The notes under the pieces are model-generated. The model did no database searches. It was not told the origin of the DNA and worked only from the letters and a program-made list of their open reading frames with translations. A program made the translations under genes and the position numbers. This document shows positions 26,251 through 35,565 of a stretch of 64,000 nucleotides of DNA, piece after piece. Every line of letters begins with the position of its first letter. Positions within the stretch are counted from its first letter, which is position 1. Origin of the DNA: Bacteroidales bacterium (GTDB taxonomy: Bacteria; Bacteroidota; Bacteroidia; Bacteroidales; F082); assembly GCA_017548125.1 (NCBI GenBank), contig JAFYNK010000021.1, forward strand, positions 41,057-105,056, in the 5' to 3' direction.

Positions 26251-29109
26251 ATGATTAACAACAATTTCATTAAACGTCACAACGGACCAACAGAAGCTGA
26301 TGTTAAAAAAATGCTTGAGGTTATTGGCGTTGAATCAACAGACCAACTTATAGATGAGATTATTTCTTCTGATATTCGCCTTCCAGAAGGTTTGAATATT
26401 GGCAGAGGATTAAATGAATATGAATGCTATGGTAATCTTAAAGCTTTGGGCGCAAAGAACAAGATTTATAGAAGCTACATCGGTATGGGTTACTATAACG
26501 TAATCACTCCTGGTGTTATCACACGCAATATTCTTGAAAATCCAGGATGGTACACATCATACACTCCATATCAAGCTGAGATTTCTCAAGGCCGTCTCGA
26601 AGCTCTTTTGAATTATCAGACAGTTATCAGCGACATGACAGCTATGCCATTGGCAAACGCATCATTGTTAGATGAAGCTACAGCAGCTTCAGAAGCAATG
26701 TTGATGTTCTGGCACAGCCGCAGCCGCGCTCAAGTAAAAGCTGGCGTTAACAAATTCTTCGTCGCTAACGACGTATTCCCACACACAGTTGACGTTATCA
26801 AGACAAGAGCTTATCACTTAGGCATTGAAGTCGTTGTTGACGATGTCAAGAACTTCAGCGCAGGTGAAGAATACTTCGGTATCTTAGTTCAATGTCCAAA
26901 CCAATACGGACGTATCATCAACTATAGCGAAGAAGTTAAAGCATGGAAAGAAAAAGGTATGCAAGTAGCAGTTGCTTCAGACCTTATGAGTTTAGCTCTC
27001 ATCACACCTCCAGGTGAATGGGGCGCAGACGCTGTAGTAGGTTCAAGCCAACGTTTCGGTTTGCCAATGGCATTCGGCGGTCCTCACACAGGTTTCTTCG
27101 CAACAACAGACGCTTACAAACGTGAAATGCCAGGCCGTATCATCGGTATCTCAAAAGACGCTCTCGGCAACCCAGCTTACCGTCTTGCATTACAAACACG
27201 TGAACAACATATCAAACGCGAAAAAGCTACATCAAACATCTGTACAGCACAGGCTCTCCTCGGTATCATGTCAGGATTCTACGCAATCTACCACGGTGCT
27301 GAAGGTATCAGAGAAATCGCTCACCACATCAATAAGTTGGCTTGCGTTCTCGATAAAGAAATGCAAAAATATGGCGTTAAACAACTTAACGACTCTTATT
27401 TCGATACTTTACATTTCGAATTACCAGAAGGCTTCTGCACATGCAAAGTAAATGAAGTAGCTCTTCAACATAAGATGAATTTCCGTATCATCGACAAAAA
27501 ATATTTCGCAATCAGCTTAGACGAAACAACAACATTAGCTGACGTTAACGAAATCGTAGCAGTCGTGTGTGAAGTTCTCGGCAAAGAACATGAAGACTTC
27601 GTATGCAATGCATCAGTATGCGCTACATTGAACGGCATCGCTGCTGACATGCAACGTACATCATCATACTTACAAGAGCCAGTATTCTTCAAATATCGCA
27701 GCGAAACAGACATGATGCGTTATATGAAACAATTGGAAGACCGCGACTTAAGCTTGAATCGCGCTATGATTCCTCTCGGCTCATGTACAATGAAACTCAA
27801 CTCAGCAACATCAATGTTCGCTTTGAGCTGGCCAGAATTCGCTAACATTCACCCATTCGTACCAGCAGACCAAGCTGAAGGTTATTTAGAACTCATCAAT
27901 GAATTAGGTAAAGACCTCTGTGAAATCACAGGCTTCGCAGGTATGTCATTCATGCCTAACTCAGGTGCTAGCGGTGAATACGCAGGTTTGTTGACAATCC
28001 GTCGCTACCAAGAAGCTAACGGCCAAGGTCATCGTAACATCTGCTTGATTCCAGCATCAGCTCACGGTACAAACCCAGCATCAGCAGCAATGGCAGGTAT
28101 GCAAGTTGTTGTCGTTAAATGTGATGCTAACGGTAACATCGATATGGAAGATGCTAAGGCAAAAGCTGAACAATACAAAGACGACCTCGCAGCATTTATG
28201 GTAACTTATCCTTCAACACACGGTATCTATGAAGACGGTATCCGCGACTTGATGAAGATAGTTCACGATAATGGCGGTCAAGTTTATATGGACGGTGCTA
28301 ACATGAACGCTCAAGTTGGTCTCACATGTCCTGGTTTCATCGGCGCTGACGTTTGCCACCTCAACTTACACAAGACATTCGCTATCCCTCACGGCGGTGG
28401 CGGTCCTGGCGTTGGCCCTATCGGCGTAGCAGCTCACTTGGTACCATTCTTGCCAACTCACCTCAACCTCGCTACATATAACGAAAAACTCGGCGCTGTA
28501 TCAGCAGCTCCTTACGGTAGCGCACAAATCCTCACCATCTCTTACGCTTATATCAAGATGTTAGGCGGTGCTGGTTTGAGAGAAGCAACAAAAATGGCTA
28601 TCTTGAATGCTAACTACCTCAAAGATAGATTGAAAGATTATTATCCAATCCTTTATACCGGTAACAACGGTCACGTCGCTCACGAAATGATTCTCGATAT
28701 CAACGCTATCAACAAAGCTACAGGCGTTGCTGCTATCGATATCGCTAAACGTTTGATGGACTATGGCTTCCATGCTCCAACAGTAGCGTTCCCAGTTCAC
28801 GAAACATTGATGGTTGAACCAACAGAAAGCGAACCATTAGCAGAATTAGATCGTTTCGTTGACGCTATGATTAAGATTCGTCAAGAAATCGCTGACATCG
28901 AAAACGGTAAGGCTGAAAAAGGCAACAACGTCATCTCACACGCTCCTTACACAGCTGAAATGCTGATGGCTGACAACTGGGAATTCCCATTCACACGTTC
29001 AGAAGCTGGCTTCCCTAACAAGAGCGATGTTCAAGATAAATACTTCCCACACGTAACAAGAATCGATGATGCATTCGGTGACAGAAACCTCTGCTGCAGA
29101 ATTGATTGA
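26251..29109 (+). CDS. gcvP: Glycine dehydrogenase (decarboxylating), P protein
   Basis: GcvP is the pyridoxal-phosphate decarboxylase of the glycine cleavage system; it passes the aminomethyl group to the lipoyl H protein. The protein is the single-chain form of 952 residues, with two homologous halves. The N-terminal half starts FIKRHNGPTEADVKKML and includes SYIGMGYYNV; the C-terminal half carries the PLP lysine Lys708 (NLHKTFAIPHGGGGPG). Codon choice is strongly biased to C-ending codons compared with neighbours, suggesting high expression. The partner genes gcvT and gcvH are not in the window. The product probably feeds folate one-carbon metabolism together with Fhs. Confidence 0.98.
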   Translation: MINNNFIKRHNGPTEADVKKMLEVIGVESTDQLIDEIISSDIRLPEGLNIGRGLNEYECYGNLKALGAKNKIYRSYIGMGYYNVITPGVITRNILENPGWYTSYTPYQAEISQGRLEALLNYQTVISDMTAMPLANASLLDEATAASEAMLMFWHSRSRAQVKAGVNKFFVANDVFPHTVDVIKTRAYHLGIEVVVDDVKNFSAGEEYFGILVQCPNQYGRIINYSEEVKAWKEKGMQVAVASDLMSLALITPPGEWGADAVVGSSQRFGLPMAFGGPHTGFFATTDAYKREMPGRIIGISKDALGNPAYRLALQTREQHIKREKATSNICTAQALLGIMSGFYAIYHGAEGIREIAHHINKLACVLDKEMQKYGVKQLNDSYFDTLHFELPEGFCTCKVNEVALQHKMNFRIIDKKYFAISLDETTTLADVNEIVAVVCEVLGKEHEDFVCNASVCATLNGIAADMQRTSSYLQEPVFFKYRSETDMMRYMKQLEDRDLSLNRAMIPLGSCTMKLNSATSMFALSWPEFANIHPFVPADQAEGYLELINELGKDLCEITGFAGMSFMPNSGASGEYAGLLTIRRYQEANGQGHRNICLIPASAHGTNPASAAMAGMQVVVVKCDANGNIDMEDAKAKAEQYKDDLAAFMVTYPSTHGIYEDGIRDLMKIVHDNGGQVYMDGANMNAQVGLTCPGFIGADVCHLNLHKTFAIPHGGGGPGVGPIGVAAHLVPFLPTHLNLATYNEKLGAVSAAPYGSAQILTISYAYIKMLGGAGLREATKMAILNANYLKDRLKDYYPILYTGNNGHVAHEMILDINAINKATGVAAIDIAKRLMDYGFHAPTVAFPVHETLMVEPTESEPLAELDRFVDAMIKIRQEIADIENGKAEKGNNVISHAPYTAEMLMADNWEFPFTRSEAGFPNKSDVQDKYFPHVTRIDDAFGDRNLCCRID

Positions 29110-29146
29110 TTCCTAAATCTGATACATATTATTTAATATGAATATT

Positions 29147-29178
29147 GGGATGCGGTTTTTACTGCATCCCATTTTTTT
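29147..29178 (+). terminator. Terminator of gcvP
   Basis: GGGATGC and GCATCCC arms with a short loop are followed by seven T. Confidence 0.88.
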
Positions 29179-29247
29179 GTTTAATCATATTATCAATTAT
29201 TTACATGCTTTTTGGAGGTAAATATTATATTGTGCTTAAAAAAATGT

Positions 29248-29255
29248 TAACTTTG
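29248..29255 (+). promoter_or_regulatory. Promoter -7 box of the FISUMP lipoprotein
   Basis: TAACTTTG lies 45 bases before the ATG at 29301 and rules out the earlier in-frame codons. Confidence 0.55.
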
Positions 29256-29300
29256 CAAATTATTTTGAAAACGTTTAATTTTATTATTAAAAATCAAATC

Positions 29301-30740
29301 ATGAGAAAACACTTATTTTTAATTGCATTGGTTTGCACATTATTAGTTGGATGTAAACCAGATCCAGTATTGCCAACAGTAGAGACTACAGCTGTTACAG
29401 AAATTACACAGACAACAGCAACAACTGGTGGTGTAATCACAAGCGACGGTGGCGCTGATGTTACTTCAAGAGGCGTCTGCTGGAGTACAAACCAAAATCC
29501 AACTATCAACGATATGCTTACTTCAAATGGTAACGGCGTTGGTACATTCACTTCAACAATCGAAAATTTATTAGCTAACACTACTTATTACGTCAGAGCT
29601 TACGCTACTAACAGCGAAGGTACAGCTTACGGTGAAAACGTTAGCTTTACTACATTGGAAGAAAATAATGACGATGACGGCAATGATGACGGCAATGATG
29701 ACGGCAACGATGATGGCAACGATGACGGCAATGATGACGGCAACGACGATGGCAATGATGACGGCAACGATGACGGCAATGACGACGGTAACGATGACGG
29801 CAATGACGATGGCAACGATGACGGCAACGACGACGGCAATGATGACGGCAATGACGACATCGTTGTTGAATTACCAACAGTTACAACAGTTGTTGTTTCA
29901 GAAGTTACAATCAATTCAGCAATGTTGAGCGCTGAAGTTCTTACAGATGGCGGCGCTGATGTTACAGAACGCGGATTCTACTGGAAAAAAGCTAGTTCTT
30001 CATCAGAAGCTAACTTTGTACAAGTAGAAGAGAACTTGGGTGCATATACATATCAACTTACAGGCTTGCAAGAATTGACAGAATATACCGTTGGTGCATA
30101 CGCTGTAAATAGTGAAGGTATGGTAAAAAGTGAAATCGTTTCTTTCACAACATTGAAAAATGAAGATGATGACGACGATGACGACGAAACAGAATATGTT
30201 TATGTTGACTTAGGTCTTCCTAGCGGAACATTATGGGCTGAACATAACGTAGGCGCATTATTCCCAGAAGGTTATGGCGACCACTTCGCATGGGGCGAAA
30301 TCGAACCAAAAACAAATTATACATCAGACAACTGTTCTTCATATCAACAAGATTTAGGTGATATCTCAGGCAATCCTATGTTTGACGCTGCAACAGCAAA
30401 CTGGGGCGATGATTGGAGAATGCCTACTTTGGAAGAAATGTTCGAACTTACACAACAATGTACATGGACATGGACAGAAGTCAATGGCGTTCCTGGTTAT
30501 AAGGTAGCATCAAAGACAAACGACAACTATATTTTCCTTCCAGCATCAGGATTCCGCGTCAATGGTGACTTGTTAGACCAAAACAATTATGGATATTACT
30601 GGACATCAACACCATACGATCCAGAAGGAAGCACTCCAACATACACTAAAGGTTGCTACTTGGATATGTGTTCATATCAGTTCTACTGCGACTGGGCACT
30701 CCGTCGTACAGGATTTACAGTACGCCCAGTACGTAAATAA
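29301..30740 (+). CDS. Surface lipoprotein: two FN3-like domains, DDGN linker, FISUMP domain
   Basis: This 479-residue lipoprotein has lipobox LLVGC. Two fibronectin-III-like domains follow; the first (about residues 25-120) and second (about 190-285) share GGADVTSRGVCW / GGADVTERGFYW and end in VSFTTL. Between them lies an acidic linker of fifteen DDGN units. The C-terminal 180 residues are a FISUMP-type domain (YVDLGLPSGTLWAEHNVGA, HFAWGEIEPK, ANWGDDWRMPTLEEM, YYWTSTPYDP, FTVRPVRK), a lectin-like fold common on Bacteroidota surface proteins. The same FISUMP module occurs in the DGR target at 42046. The ligand is unknown. Confidence 0.88.
   Translation: MRKHLFLIALVCTLLVGCKPDPVLPTVETTAVTEITQTTATTGGVITSDGGADVTSRGVCWSTNQNPTINDMLTSNGNGVGTFTSTIENLLANTTYYVRAYATNSEGTAYGENVSFTTLEENNDDDGNDDGNDDGNDDGNDDGNDDGNDDGNDDGNDDGNDDGNDDGNDDGNDDGNDDGNDDGNDDIVVELPTVTTVVVSEVTINSAMLSAEVLTDGGADVTERGFYWKKASSSSEANFVQVEENLGAYTYQLTGLQELTEYTVGAYAVNSEGMVKSEIVSFTTLKNEDDDDDDDETEYVYVDLGLPSGTLWAEHNVGALFPEGYGDHFAWGEIEPKTNYTSDNCSSYQQDLGDISGNPMFDAATANWGDDWRMPTLEEMFELTQQCTWTWTEVNGVPGYKVASKTNDNYIFLPASGFRVNGDLLDQNNYGYYWTSTPYDPEGSTPTYTKGCYLDMCSYQFYCDWALRRTGFTVRPVRK
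29673..29852 (+). repeat. 12-bp tandem repeat, 15 units, encoding DDGN
   Basis: Fifteen in-frame units of the form GAYGAYGGYAAY encode Asp-Asp-Gly-Asn. Units differ only at third codon positions (GAT/GAC, GGC/GGT, AAT/AAC), so the protein repeat is perfect while the DNA is not. Confidence 0.97.
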
Positions 30741-30773
30741 GAAATATAGAATTATATAATTTTAGAACTTTAG

Positions 30774-30810
30774 AAAGGACTAGGGAAATTACTCTGGTCC
30801 TTTTTTTTAG
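30774..30810 (+). terminator. Terminator of the FISUMP lipoprotein
   Basis: AAAGGAC and GTCCTTT arms are followed by a T run, 33 bases past the stop. Confidence 0.8.
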
Positions 30811-30925
30811 GAACTAAGGAATTCAGGAACTTTTGAACTATTAACTTTCTAAACTGCTTTAAACCACAAACCTTAAACCTTAAACTTTAAACCAAAATTT
30901 TCAGTTTTCAACTTTCAATTTTAAA
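30811..30925. repeat. Short-word repeat patch (AGGAATTC / TTAAACC / TTTCAACT words)
   Basis: The spacer is built from near-repeating words: GGAATTCAGGAACTT, then ACCTTAAACCTTAAAC, then CAGTTTTCAACTTTCA. The same words recur in other spacers of the right half of the window (39.6, 53.7, 56.2 and 57.0 kb). Confidence 0.7.
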
Positions 30926-30941
30926 AAAATACAAACAAAAA

Positions 30942-30980
30942 AGAGACGCAGCAAAATTCTACGAATTTTGATACGTCTCT
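30942..30980 (-). terminator. Terminator of the DUF1015 gene
   Basis: AGAGACG/CGTCTCT and CAAAATTC/GAATTTTG form a long stem with a tiny loop. On the minus strand it is followed by six T. The outer arm is shared with the terminator after fhs. Confidence 0.85.
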
Positions 30981-31006
30981 ACTTGTTGTATTGTTGACTT
31001 GTAGTC

Positions 31007-32272
31007 TTATTCTAATGTATGAATTACGAGACCTGAACGGAGTTTAGGTTCGAACCAAGTTGTCTTAGGAGGCATGATGTTGCCGCTGTCAGCGATGTCA
31101 ATGATTTGTTTCATTGTTACTGGGTGTAAAGCGAAGGCAACTTTCATTTCGCCATTGTCAACGCGGCGTTTCAATTCACCGAGGCCACGGATACCGCCAA
31201 CGAAGTCGATACGTTTGTCGGTACGTAAGTCTTTAATGCCTAAAATCTTGTCTAAAACTAAGTTTGATAAGATTGTAACATCGAGAACACCGATAGGATC
31301 TTCGTCGTTGTATGTGCCAGCTTTAGCGTTGAGTTTATACCAGTGACCATCCAAATATGTGCTGAATTCGTGTAATTTAGCTGGTTTGTAGATTTCTGTT
31401 CCCATATCTTCAACGTCGAATGATTCTGTCAAAGCGTTGAGGAACTCTTCTTTTGAGAGACCGTTCAAATCTTTAACTACGCGGTTGTAGTCGATGATTT
31501 TTAATTGGTTGTCTGGGAAAATAACAGTCATGAAGAAGTTATATTCTTCGTCACCTTTGTGGTTAGGGTTATTTTCTTTCTTTTCTTGACCTACGAGAGC
31601 TGCAGCAGCGCTTCTGTGGTGACCGTCAGCGATGTACATTGAAGGAACTTGTGTAGCGAAGATTTCAACGAGTCTATCGATAGTAGCTTTGTCGTCGATG
31701 ACCCAGAAACGGTGACCGAAGTTATCTTCTTTAGCGATGAAGTCGTAGATAGGAGCTTCTTTTGTGATGTTGCTTACGATAGCGTCGATTTCATCGATAG
31801 CAGGATAAGCGAAGAACACAGGTTCAACGTTAGCATTAGTGATGCGAACGTGTTTCATGCGGTCTTCTTCTTTATCTTTACGTGTAAGTTCGTGTTTTTT
31901 AATTACTTGGTTTACATAGTCTTCGCTCCATGCGCAAGCTACGATACCATATTGCCAGTGAGCGTCAGCTTCTGTTGGGTTCATGCTTTGAGCATAGATA
32001 TATAATTTTTCTTCATTATCTTGAACGAGCCAGCCGTAGTCTTTGAAAGCGTTGAAGTTTTCAACAACTTTGATATAAGTTGTTAAATCGCTGTCTTTTG
32101 TACCAGGAGCGAGGTCGATTTCAGCTTTTGTAACGTGTAAGAGGCTATATGGATTGCCTTCACATTCTTGGCGAGCTTCTTCTGAGTTTAATACGTCGTA
32201 AGGTCTTGATGCTAATTTTTCGACGATTTCTACTGGAGGACGATAACCTTTAAATGGTTTAATTACTGACAT
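31007..32272 (-). CDS. DUF1015 family protein
   Basis: This 421-residue cytoplasmic protein belongs to DUF1015, a family widespread in Bacteroidota and often found beside serA/serC; its biochemical role is not established. Recognisable segments are KPFKGYRPP and ASRPYDVLNSEEA at the N-terminus, ADGHHRSAAA near residue 220, and FVGGIRGLGELKRRVD near residue 360. The His-rich ADGHHR motif suggests a catalytic or metal-binding site. It is the last gene of the serC-serA run. Confidence 0.93.
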   Translation of the reverse strand: MSVIKPFKGYRPPVEIVEKLASRPYDVLNSEEARQECEGNPYSLLHVTKAEIDLAPGTKDSDLTTYIKVVENFNAFKDYGWLVQDNEEKLYIYAQSMNPTEADAHWQYGIVACAWSEDYVNQVIKKHELTRKDKEEDRMKHVRITNANVEPVFFAYPAIDEIDAIVSNITKEAPIYDFIAKEDNFGHRFWVIDDKATIDRLVEIFATQVPSMYIADGHHRSAAAALVGQEKKENNPNHKGDEEYNFFMTVIFPDNQLKIIDYNRVVKDLNGLSKEEFLNALTESFDVEDMGTEIYKPAKLHEFSTYLDGHWYKLNAKAGTYNDEDPIGVLDVTILSNLVLDKILGIKDLRTDKRIDFVGGIRGLGELKRRVDNGEMKVAFALHPVTMKQIIDIADSGNIMPPKTTWFEPKLRSGLVIHTLE

Positions 32273-32309
32273 AATTTTATTTTTTTAATTGTTAATATTT
32301 AATTCCGGA

Positions 32310-32765
32310 TTACCAGAAAACATTTTCTGTATCAATTTCGTCTTGCTGAATATCATTATAATCATGAGCATATTGAATGTTACCGCTTTTCTGTAATGAG
32401 ATGATGAGAGCGCCAATCATTTTTGTCAGTTCCATCAGTTGTGTGCGGATAGCTTCTTCTTTGTCTTCAGAAAGATATTCATTTGCTTTTCCTATTGTAG
32501 AGAAAACAACGCATTTACGAATACTTGTTTTTGCAGCTTTAAGTTGGTAGATGAAGGAAGCTTTATTTTTAGATGAGCCTTCAGCAATGAAGAAGGCAAT
32601 TTTTGTAGATTCTTCTAAAAATCTTCTATAGAAATGGCTTTCAATTTCGTTAGTTGCCAATGAGCTTGCTTCGGTTATTAAAGATACAAAACCAATGGCC
32701 TTGTTGTAAACTCGAAGGTCTTCGAATCTGAAAAATGTCGTTGATTTATTATCTTCTTGAACCAT
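32310..32765 (-). CDS. Four-helix-bundle protein (23S rRNA intervening-sequence-protein family)
   Basis: This 151-residue protein is all helical and resembles the small four-helix-bundle proteins first seen in rRNA intervening sequences and later found free in many Bacteroidota. Motifs are FEDLRVYNKAIGFV near the start, EIESHFYRRFLEESTKIAFFIAEGSS, and KAAKTSIRKCVVFSTIGKA in the middle. It has no rRNA context here: it lies between serA and DUF1015. The family has no established molecular activity. A strong hairpin separates it from serA, so its expression may be lower than that of serA. Confidence 0.8.
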   Translation of the reverse strand: MVQEDNKSTTFFRFEDLRVYNKAIGFVSLITEASSLATNEIESHFYRRFLEESTKIAFFIAEGSSKNKASFIYQLKAAKTSIRKCVVFSTIGKANEYLSEDKEEAIRTQLMELTKMIGALIISLQKSGNIQYAHDYNDIQQDEIDTENVFW

Positions 32766-32799
32766 ATAGTTATAGCAGTGTTATTTGTTTGGTAAAAGA

Positions 32800-32829
32800 C
32801 AAGGTTCATCTCGGTTGAGATGAACCTTG
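32800..32829 (-). terminator. Hairpin after serA
   Basis: Two perfectly complementary 13-base arms (CAAGGTTCATCTC and its complement) flank the loop GGTT. On the minus strand only TCTTTTACC follows, so it may be a partial terminator or an mRNA-stabilising hairpin within the operon. Confidence 0.75.
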
Positions 32830-32838
32830 GTATTTGAA

Positions 32839-33756
32839 TTAGTTAACTTTGAATTTAACGTCGCCGTTTTCGATGAAACCAACGATTTGACGAGCTGCAG
32901 CGAGACCTGCATTCATGTTAGCTTCAGCTGTTTCAGCACCTTGTTTTTTAGGTGTTGCGAAGAAACGGTTAGCGAATTTTTCTGCTAATACAGCTTGGTT
33001 AGCTGGAGCGATGTCTGTAACATATTTAAGATCAGCGCGGTCAGCGAGAAGTTGTTCCATACCAGCTTCGTCGATAACTTCTTTACGTGCTGTGTTGACT
33101 AAGCAGCCGCCTTTAGGCATTTTTGAAAGAAGTTCGTAGTTGATAGAACCTTTTGTCTTTTCGTTTGCTGGGATGTGTAATGAAATATAGTCGCAGTTAG
33201 CGTAGAGTTCTTCCAATGTAGCAGGAACGATAACGCCTTCAGCTTCCATTTTTTCTGTTGGTACGAATGGGTCGAATGCCCATACTTCCATACCGAGAGC
33301 TTTAGCTTTGTTAGCTACTAAGCGACCGACGTTGCCGTATGCGTGGATACCAACTTTTTTGCCGCTTAATTCGCAACCTGTACCAGGTTTGAATGTGTTA
33401 CGTGCCATGTAAATCATCATGCCGATTGCCAATTCAGCAACAGCGTTTGAGTTTTGGCCTGGAGTGTTCATAGCAACGATGTTCTTTTCTGTACATGCTG
33501 CTAAGTCTAAGTTGTCGAAACCTGCGCCAGCGCGTACAACGATTTTGAGGTTGTTAGCGTGGTCGATAACTTCTTTAGTGACTTTGTCTGAACGAACGAT
33601 GAGAGCGTCAGCGTCAGCTACTGCATCGTAGAATTGTTGTACGTCTGTATATTTTTCGAGGAGAGCCAATTCGTAACCAGCTTCTTCAACGATTGTTCTG
33701 ATGCCGTCAACGGCTGCCTTTGAGAAAGGTTTTTCTGTTGCAACTAATACTTTCAT
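32839..33756 (-). CDS. serA: 3-phosphoglycerate dehydrogenase
   Basis: SerA oxidises 3-phosphoglycerate with NAD, the first step of serine synthesis. This is the short form of 305 residues, with no C-terminal ACT regulatory domain. The NAD site is GIHAYGNVGRLVANKAKALG, and the D-2-hydroxyacid dehydrogenase signatures CDYISLHIPANEKTKGSI and KGGCLVNTARKEVID follow. The catalytic Arg, Glu and terminal basic/His region are in the expected places, although the usual His near GGxH is not obvious: the tail reads ATPKKQGAETAEA, as in the short Bacteroidota forms. It starts 30 bases after serC. Confidence 0.96.
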   Translation of the reverse strand: MKVLVATEKPFSKAAVDGIRTIVEEAGYELALLEKYTDVQQFYDAVADADALIVRSDKVTKEVIDHANNLKIVVRAGAGFDNLDLAACTEKNIVAMNTPGQNSNAVAELAIGMMIYMARNTFKPGTGCELSGKKVGIHAYGNVGRLVANKAKALGMEVWAFDPFVPTEKMEAEGVIVPATLEELYANCDYISLHIPANEKTKGSINYELLSKMPKGGCLVNTARKEVIDEAGMEQLLADRADLKYVTDIAPANQAVLAEKFANRFFATPKKQGAETAEANMNAGLAAARQIVGFIENGDVKFKVN

Positions 33757-33786
33757 TTCTTATTTTTTTTTAAATGTTATGAAATA

Positions 33787-34866
33787 TTATTTGTTAGCTG
33801 CTTCGAAATCTTGCATGCATTGTACGAGAGCTTTAACTGACTCTACTGGGCAAGCGTTGTAGATAGAAGCGCGGAAACCACCAACTGAACGGTGACCTTT
33901 GATACCAACCATGCCACGTTCTTTTGCGAATTCCATGAATGCTTTTTCTTTGTCTTCGTGACCTGGAGCCATTACGAAGCAAACGTTCATGATAGAACGG
34001 TCTTCTTTAGCTGCTGTACCAACGAACATTGAGTTGCGGTCGATTTCATTATAGAGAAGGTCAGCTTTTTCAACGTTGATTTTGTTCATTGCTTCAAGAC
34101 CACCGAGGTTCTTAACCCATTTCAATGTTTCGTACATAACGAAGATAGGGAATACTGGAGGAGTGTTGAACATAGAGATGTTCTTGTCTTCTTCTGCAGC
34201 GTGTGTTTTGTAGTCAACCATTGTTTGGAGTTTGCGGTCTAATTTGCCGAGGAGGTCGCGGCGGATGATGACGAATGTAACACCAGCAGGACCTACGTTC
34301 TTTTGTGCACCACCATAGATAAGAGCATATTTGCTTACGTCAACTGGACGGCTCATGATGTCTGATGACATGTCAGCTACCAAGTCGATTGGGCAATCCA
34401 TATCGTAACGGATTTCTGTACCGTAGATAGTGTTGTTTGTTGTGATGTGGAAATAATCAGCGTCTGTTGGGATTACATAATCTTTTGGAATATATGAATA
34501 TGTTTTGTCTTCTGATGAAGCAACAACTTCTACTTCACCGTAGAATTTAGCTTCTTTAGCAGCTTTCTTTGCCCAAACACCTGTTTGAAGGTAAGCAGCT
34601 TTTTTGTTCAAAAGGTTAGCTGGTACATGGAAGAATTGTGTTGAAGCTCCACCGCCGAGGAATAAAATCTCGTAGTTTTCAGGGATGTTCAAAAGTTCGC
34701 GCCATAATTGACGTGTTTCTGCCATAACTCTTTCCCAACCTGGTGTACGGTGAGAAATTTCAAGAATACCGATACCTGTGTTGTCAAAATCACGGATAGC
34801 TTCGATAGCTGCTTCAACAGCTTCTCTTGGAAGGACACATGGTCCAGCGTTAAAATTGTGTTTCAT
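33787..34866 (-). CDS. serC: Phosphoserine aminotransferase
   Basis: SerC transaminates 3-phosphohydroxypyruvate to phosphoserine using pyridoxal phosphate. The 359-residue protein begins [11 protein letters not shown], has LGGGASTQF for phosphate binding, and the PLP lysine is Lys189 ([12 protein letters not shown]). The C-terminal [16 protein letters not shown] is diagnostic. It is the first gene of serC-serA-(four-helix bundle)-DUF1015, with a promoter 52 bases upstream. Glycine made from serine would feed GcvP and the folate pathway. Confidence 0.98.
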   Translation of the reverse strand: MKHNFNAGPCVLPREAVEAAIEAIRDFDNTGIGILEISHRTPGWERVMAETRQLWRELLNIPENYEILFLGGGASTQFFHVPANLLNKKAAYLQTGVWAKKAAKEAKFYGEVEVVASSEDKTYSYIPKDYVIPTDADYFHITTNNTIYGTEIRYDMDCPIDLVADMSSDIMSRPVDVSKYALIYGGAQKNVGPAGVTFVIIRRDLLGKLDRKLQTMVDYKTHAAEEDKNISMFNTPPVFPIFVMYETLKWVKNLGGLEAMNKINVEKADLLYNEIDRNSMFVGTAAKEDRSIMNVCFVMAPGHEDKEKAFMEFAKERGMVGIKGHRSVGGFRASIYNACPVESVKALVQCMQDFEAANK

Positions 34867-34917
34867 CGCTAAATTATTTAATGTTTATTTAAATGTTTTA
34901 TTGAATTATCTACGTGG

Positions 34918-34925
34918 CAAAGATA
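34918..34925 (-). promoter_or_regulatory. Promoter -7 box of the serC operon
   Basis: The minus-strand sequence TATCTTTG lies 52 bases before the serC ATG; a minus-strand TTG at 34943-34945 is a possible -33 element. Confidence 0.65.
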
Positions 34926-35207
34926 GCAAATAAACCAATAAACAATACATTTATTATCAAAAATGTTTTTTTTATTTTTTTGTCTCTACATATATTAATA
35001 TGTAATCGCAATGTGCTCGTTACGCTTGTTTTTGCTTTTTTTAAAAAAAACAGAAACTCATTCGTGATAAAATCGGATTTTAAATCCAATTGATGATTTT
35101 TTTATTATGAAATATGATGCTTTGATGTTGTAATTTGTTGATTTATAACAAAGTGTAAAAATATTAAAAAAGTTTTAAAAAATGTATTTTTGTTTGAATA
35201 AAATTAG
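34926..35207. other. AT-rich spacer between serC and rpmE, no gene seen
   Basis: The spacer is very AT rich with several runs of A and T. I see no open frame with coding character and no structured RNA. It holds the divergent promoters of serC and rpmE at its ends. Confidence 0.6.
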
Positions 35208-35215
35208 TATCTTTG
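35208..35215 (+). promoter_or_regulatory. Promoter -7 box of rpmE
   Basis: TATCTTTG lies 39 bases before the ATG of the L31 gene. Confidence 0.65.
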
Positions 35216-35254
35216 CCGCTCAAATAAGTAGAAAAATAAAAGTTATATATAGCA

Positions 35255-35527
35255 ATGAAAAAAGACATACATCCAAAAAATTACCGTCTCGTTGTTTTCA
35301 AAGACATGTCAAATGATCACGCTTTCATGTCACGTTCAACAATCAACACAAAAGATACTATTGTTTGGGAAGACGGAAACGAGTATCCTTTAGTAAAATT
35401 AGAAATTTCTAACACATCACACCCTTTCTACACAGGTAAGATGAAACTTGTTGACACTGCAGGTCGCGTTGATAAATTCAACAACAAGTACAAGAAATTC
35501 CAAGAAGCAAGAAACGCTAACAAATAA
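35255..35527 (+). CDS. rpmE: 50S ribosomal protein L31 type B
   Basis: This 90-residue protein is the type B (zinc-free) L31: it begins [17 protein letters not shown] and has [10 protein letters not shown] and [11 protein letters not shown]. The four zinc-binding cysteines of the type A form are absent. It stands alone with its own promoter and terminator. Confidence 0.97.
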   Translation: MKKDIHPKNYRLVVFKDMSNDHAFMSRSTINTKDTIVWEDGNEYPLVKLEISNTSHPFYTGKMKLVDTAGRVDKFNNKYKKFQEARNANK

Positions 35528-35530
35528 AAA

Positions 35531-35562
35531 AAAAGAGGCTGTCATTTGACAGCCTCTTTTAT
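35531..35562. terminator. Bidirectional terminator after rpmE
   Basis: GAGGCTGTC and GACAGCCTC flank a 4-base loop, with A and T runs on both sides; it also serves the convergent T9SS cargo gene. Confidence 0.88.
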
Positions 35563-35565
35563 CTC

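Noticed and set aside
29650-29914. Antisense open frames opposite the DDGN repeat
   Set aside because: They are low-complexity Ser-Leu-Pro or His-Arg-Cys translations of the repeat and lack any signal.
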